Of a DNA stretch of 8,908 bases, positions 7,294 through 8,908 are shown one piece after another; positions within the stretch are counted from its first letter, which is position 1, and every line of letters begins with the position of its first letter. This stretch comes from Massilia sp. UBA2709. Lineage in GTDB: Bacteria; Pseudomonadota; Gammaproteobacteria; Burkholderiales; Burkholderiaceae_D. The stretch spans positions 1-8,908 of the forward strand of contig DEKZ01000269.1 in NCBI GenBank assembly GCA_002354135.1. The letters run 5' to 3'. Position numbers and translations under genes: made by a program. The notes under the pieces are model-generated. The model saw only the letters and a program-made list of their open reading frames with translations, did not search any database and was not told where the DNA came from.

Positions 7294-8370
7294 TCAGGCC
7301 GCCTTTGCAAAGCGCAGCAGCGAGTGGCAGTAGCCGATGCCGTCGCGCGCGGTTACCAGTTCCAGGCCGGCCGCTTTGGCCAGGCGGATGTAATCCTCGC
7401 TCTCGTAGACCTTGCTGTTGCCGCTGGCGAGGTTGTTGAAGTAAGGCGAGGTGTTGATCAGGCAGTAGACCGCGATGTCGTAGCGCTGGCGGTCCCAGAA
7501 GGTATCCATCACCAGCACCTGGCCGCGCGGCGCCAGGGCCGCGGCGACGCGCTGGAAGATGCTGGCGATCGCCTCTTCCGAGAAGCAGCTCAGGAACTGG
7601 CTCATCCAGATCAGGTCCATGTCGGCCGGCAGCGGCTTGACGTAATCGAGCAGGTCGGTCGGGTGCAGGTGGGCGCGCTCGCGCAGGCCCGCTTCGACCA
7701 GCTTGGTCTCGGCCACCGCGAGCTGGCCCGGCAGGTCGACCAGATGCAGCTCGGCCGTCTGGCTGGCCGCGAGCGCCGCCAGCGTGAACTTGCCGGTGTT
7801 GGCGCCGATGTCCATCACGCGCTTGGGTGCGGTCGCGAACACGTCCGGCATGATCTCCGGGAAGGAGGTGTCCGAGTAGTAGTGGTCGAAAGCGAGCCAG
7901 CTGGTGCGGGCCGGCTCGGGCAGCTGCGACAGGCCCTGGTAGAGGGTCGGCCAGTCGCCGAAGACCTTCAGGCCGAGCGGCTTCTCGGCATCCAGCGTCT
8001 TGTCCAGGTCGAACAGGGCCTGGTAGCAGACGTCGTGGTTGAAGTCGATGTTGACCTGGGTGATGGGGTCGGTCAGGACCACGAAGCCGGCCTTGTCGAG
8101 CACGTAGCGGCCTTCGCTCAGGTAGACCACGCCGGCCGACAGGCAGGTTTCCAGCACCACCTTCAGCACGTAGGGCGTCCACTGGCCGCCCGCTGCCAGC
8201 TCCTCGACGGAAAGGCCGCTGTCGCCGGCGTCGGCGATCGCCTGCAGCATGCCGCGCTTCCAGGCGTAGCGCACGCACTGGAACACCACCGGGCCATAGG
8301 CGATCTTCTGCGCCTCGAAGCGCGCTTCGAACGCGCTCTGGCGCTCCGGCGAAAATTTTTTGTTCAACAT
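7294..8370 (-). CDS. Class I SAM-dependent methyltransferase (COMT-like architecture)
   Basis: A 358-residue cytoplasmic methyltransferase. Residues 1-100 form a helical and winged-helix-like dimerisation domain (YVLKVVLETCLSAGVVYLSEGRY at about 67-89), as in caffeate-type methyltransferases. The Rossmann domain follows: motif I VMDIGANTGKF (185-195), the acidic SAM-ribose loop HLVDLPGQ (209-216), DLIWMSQFLSCFSEE (252-266) and a GQVLVMDTF strand (283-291). In O-methyltransferases of this shape the LHDW-like motif supplies the catalytic His; here the aligned residue is Ser261 (SCFSEE against HDWSDE). This may mean ring C-methylation, which fits the methylated 4-hydroxyphenyl head groups of E. 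coli and Vibrio fischeri aryl polyenes; that is inference. The ATG at 8370 follows the ligase-dehydratase stop by 6 bases. No strong ribosome site is visible, but the first codons are locally AT-rich. Confidence 0.85.
   Translation of the reverse strand: MLNKKFSPERQSAFEARFEAQKIAYGPVVFQCVRYAWKRGMLQAIADAGDSGLSVEELAAGGQWTPYVLKVVLETCLSAGVVYLSEGRYVLDKAGFVVLTDPITQVNIDFNHDVCYQALFDLDKTLDAEKPLGLKVFGDWPTLYQGLSQLPEPARTSWLAFDHYYSDTSFPEIMPDVFATAPKRVMDIGANTGKFTLAALAASQTAELHLVDLPGQLAVAETKLVEAGLRERAHLHPTDLLDYVKPLPADMDLIWMSQFLSCFSEEAIASIFQRVAAALAPRGQVLVMDTFWDRQRYDIAVYCLINTSPYFNNLASGNSKVYESEDYIRLAKAAGLELVTARDGIGYCHSLLRFAKAA
7302..7306 (-). promoter_or_regulatory. Ribosome binding site deciding the glycosyltransferase start
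   Basis: AAAGG with a 9-base spacer to the GTG at 7292, inside the last codons of the methyltransferase gene. It favours the GTG over the TTG at 7310. Confidence 0.45.
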
Positions 8371-8376
8371 GCTGGT

Positions 8377-8908
8377 TCAGGTCCCAAGGAGTATGCGGCC
8401 GCTCGCATGGGCGCCCGCTTCGGAAAAATAGCGAAAGTTCAGGCTGCCCTTGGCAGCGTCGTGCACCAGTTCGAGCTGCACCGGCTGGCCGGGGCGGATC
8501 ATCTGCTGGAACTTCAGCGCGTTGATGCCGCCGAAGCTGCCCTGCAGGCCCAGGTAGCGGCGCCCGTAATGGATGGCCCAGTCGACCTGGACCACGCCCG
8601 GCAGCACCGGCGCCACGCTGAAGTGGCCGTCGAAGTACAGCAAGTCTGCAGGCACCGTCAGCTCCAGCAGCGCGCGGCCGGCCTCTTGTTCCAGCACGCG
8701 CAGCGCCGGGTAGCGCGGGCGCTCCGCGGCGCCGTCGAGCAGGGCCAGCAGCTCGGCTTGGGTGGTCTTGCCCTGGGCATTCACAGGCAGGCGGCCGAGG
8801 TAGCGCCAGCGGCGCGGCAGGGCCACCGCTTCCAGGCTCGGCGCGAGCAAAGTGCGCAGGCGCAGGTTGAGGGCATTCTTGCCGCCCTGCTCCAGCAACG
8901 CGGCGCCA
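8377..8908 (-). CDS. Acyl-CoA synthetase (AMP-ligase) fused to FabA/FabZ-type hotdog dehydratase, C-terminal part
   Basis: The frame is open to the right edge; 176 residues are visible. A TTG at 8898 is not a credible start because coding continues upstream of it (Gly-Ala-Ala precede). The first part is the C-terminal subdomain of an adenylate-forming enzyme: ALPRRWRYLGRLPVNAQGKT, where the Lys in QGKT matches the conserved A10 lysine. After a short linker (AERPRYPAL) comes a hotdog domain with YFDGHFSVAPVLPGVVQVDW, the FabA/FabZ active-site signature. His in GHF is followed 14 residues later by Asp, the FabA-like acid, where FabZ has Glu. One chain thus appears to carry aryl-acid activation and 3-hydroxyacyl-ACP dehydration; the E. 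coli aryl polyene cluster, as I recall it, has these as separate proteins. The adenylation core is outside the window. Confidence 0.87.
   Translation of the reverse strand, partial: GAALLEQGGKNALNLRLRTLLAPSLEAVALPRRWRYLGRLPVNAQGKTTQAELLALLDGAAERPRYPALRVLEQEAGRALLELTVPADLLYFDGHFSVAPVLPGVVQVDWAIHYGRRYLGLQGSFGGINALKFQQMIRPGQPVQLELVHDAAKGSLNFRYFSEAGAHASGRILLGT

Noticed and set aside
7073..8278. A 401-codon minus-strand frame across the methyltransferase and glycosyltransferase
   Set aside because: It is an out-of-frame Arg/Ala/Gly/Pro-rich reading of two genes with full motif sets in their own frames.
8351..8361. A/T run as a rho-independent terminator or programmed frameshift site
   Set aside because: No GC-rich stem directly precedes it in either direction, it lies within the first codons of a gene, and the heptamer does not fit the X XXY YYZ pattern in the coding frame.
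8896..8898. TTG at 8898 as the start of the ligase-dehydratase gene
   Set aside because: The frame stays open to the window edge and the visible residues begin in the middle of an AMP-ligase C-terminal subdomain, so the gene continues outside the window.

Overview
The window lies inside one long, densely packed biosynthetic operon. All ten genes are on the minus strand, so they read from the right end of the window to the left. I interpret it as the middle of an aryl polyene (APE) pigment gene cluster, relatives of which make xanthomonadin- and flexirubin-like pigments of the Gram-negative outer membrane. The DNA is very GC-rich with strong G/C third-position bias. The gene set (LolA-like protein, outer-membrane lipoprotein, LpxL-like acyltransferase) requires a Gram-negative cell. 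The overall look suggests a betaproteobacterium, perhaps Oxalobacteraceae (Massilia/Duganella type); the taxonomy is inference, not shown.

Layout in transcription order: (1) 8908-8377, the C-terminal end of an adenylate-forming ligase fused to a FabA/FabZ-type hotdog dehydratase, cut by the right edge; (2) 8370-7294, a SAM methyltransferase; (3) 7292-6549, a family-2 glycosyltransferase; (4) 6552-5614, an LpxL-type acyltransferase; (5) 5627-4068, a MIO-type aromatic amino acid ammonia-lyase; (6) 4075-3641, a 4HBT-type thioesterase; (7) 3644-3039, a LolA-like periplasmic protein; (8) 3039-676, an MMPL/RND-type exporter; (9) 698-147, a DUF3261-type lipoprotein; (10) 138-1, the first 46 residues of a beta-ketoacyl-ACP synthase, cut by the left edge.

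Proposed joint action (inference from family knowledge): the ammonia-lyase makes an aryl-acrylate starter such as 4-coumarate from tyrosine, and the ligase activates it. A type II PKS/FAS-like set extends it into a conjugated polyene; the dehydratase domain and the ketosynthase belong to this set, while carrier proteins, ketoreductase and further ketosynthases are expected outside the window. The methyltransferase decorates the aryl ring. The thioesterase, glycosyltransferase and acyltransferase release the chain or attach it to a glycolipid-like carrier. The MMPL pump, LolA-like protein and lipoprotein move the product to the outer membrane.

Every junction is an overlap or a gap of at most 8 bases. 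I see no internal promoter or terminator, no RNA gene, no mobile element, no CRISPR array, and no non-coding stretch longer than a few bases. The system class is known. The less usual points are the embedded ammonia-lyase with a Tyr-His selectivity pair, the ligase-dehydratase fusion, the separate but coupled glycosyltransferase and acyltransferase genes, and a methyltransferase lacking the usual catalytic histidine of O-methyltransferases.
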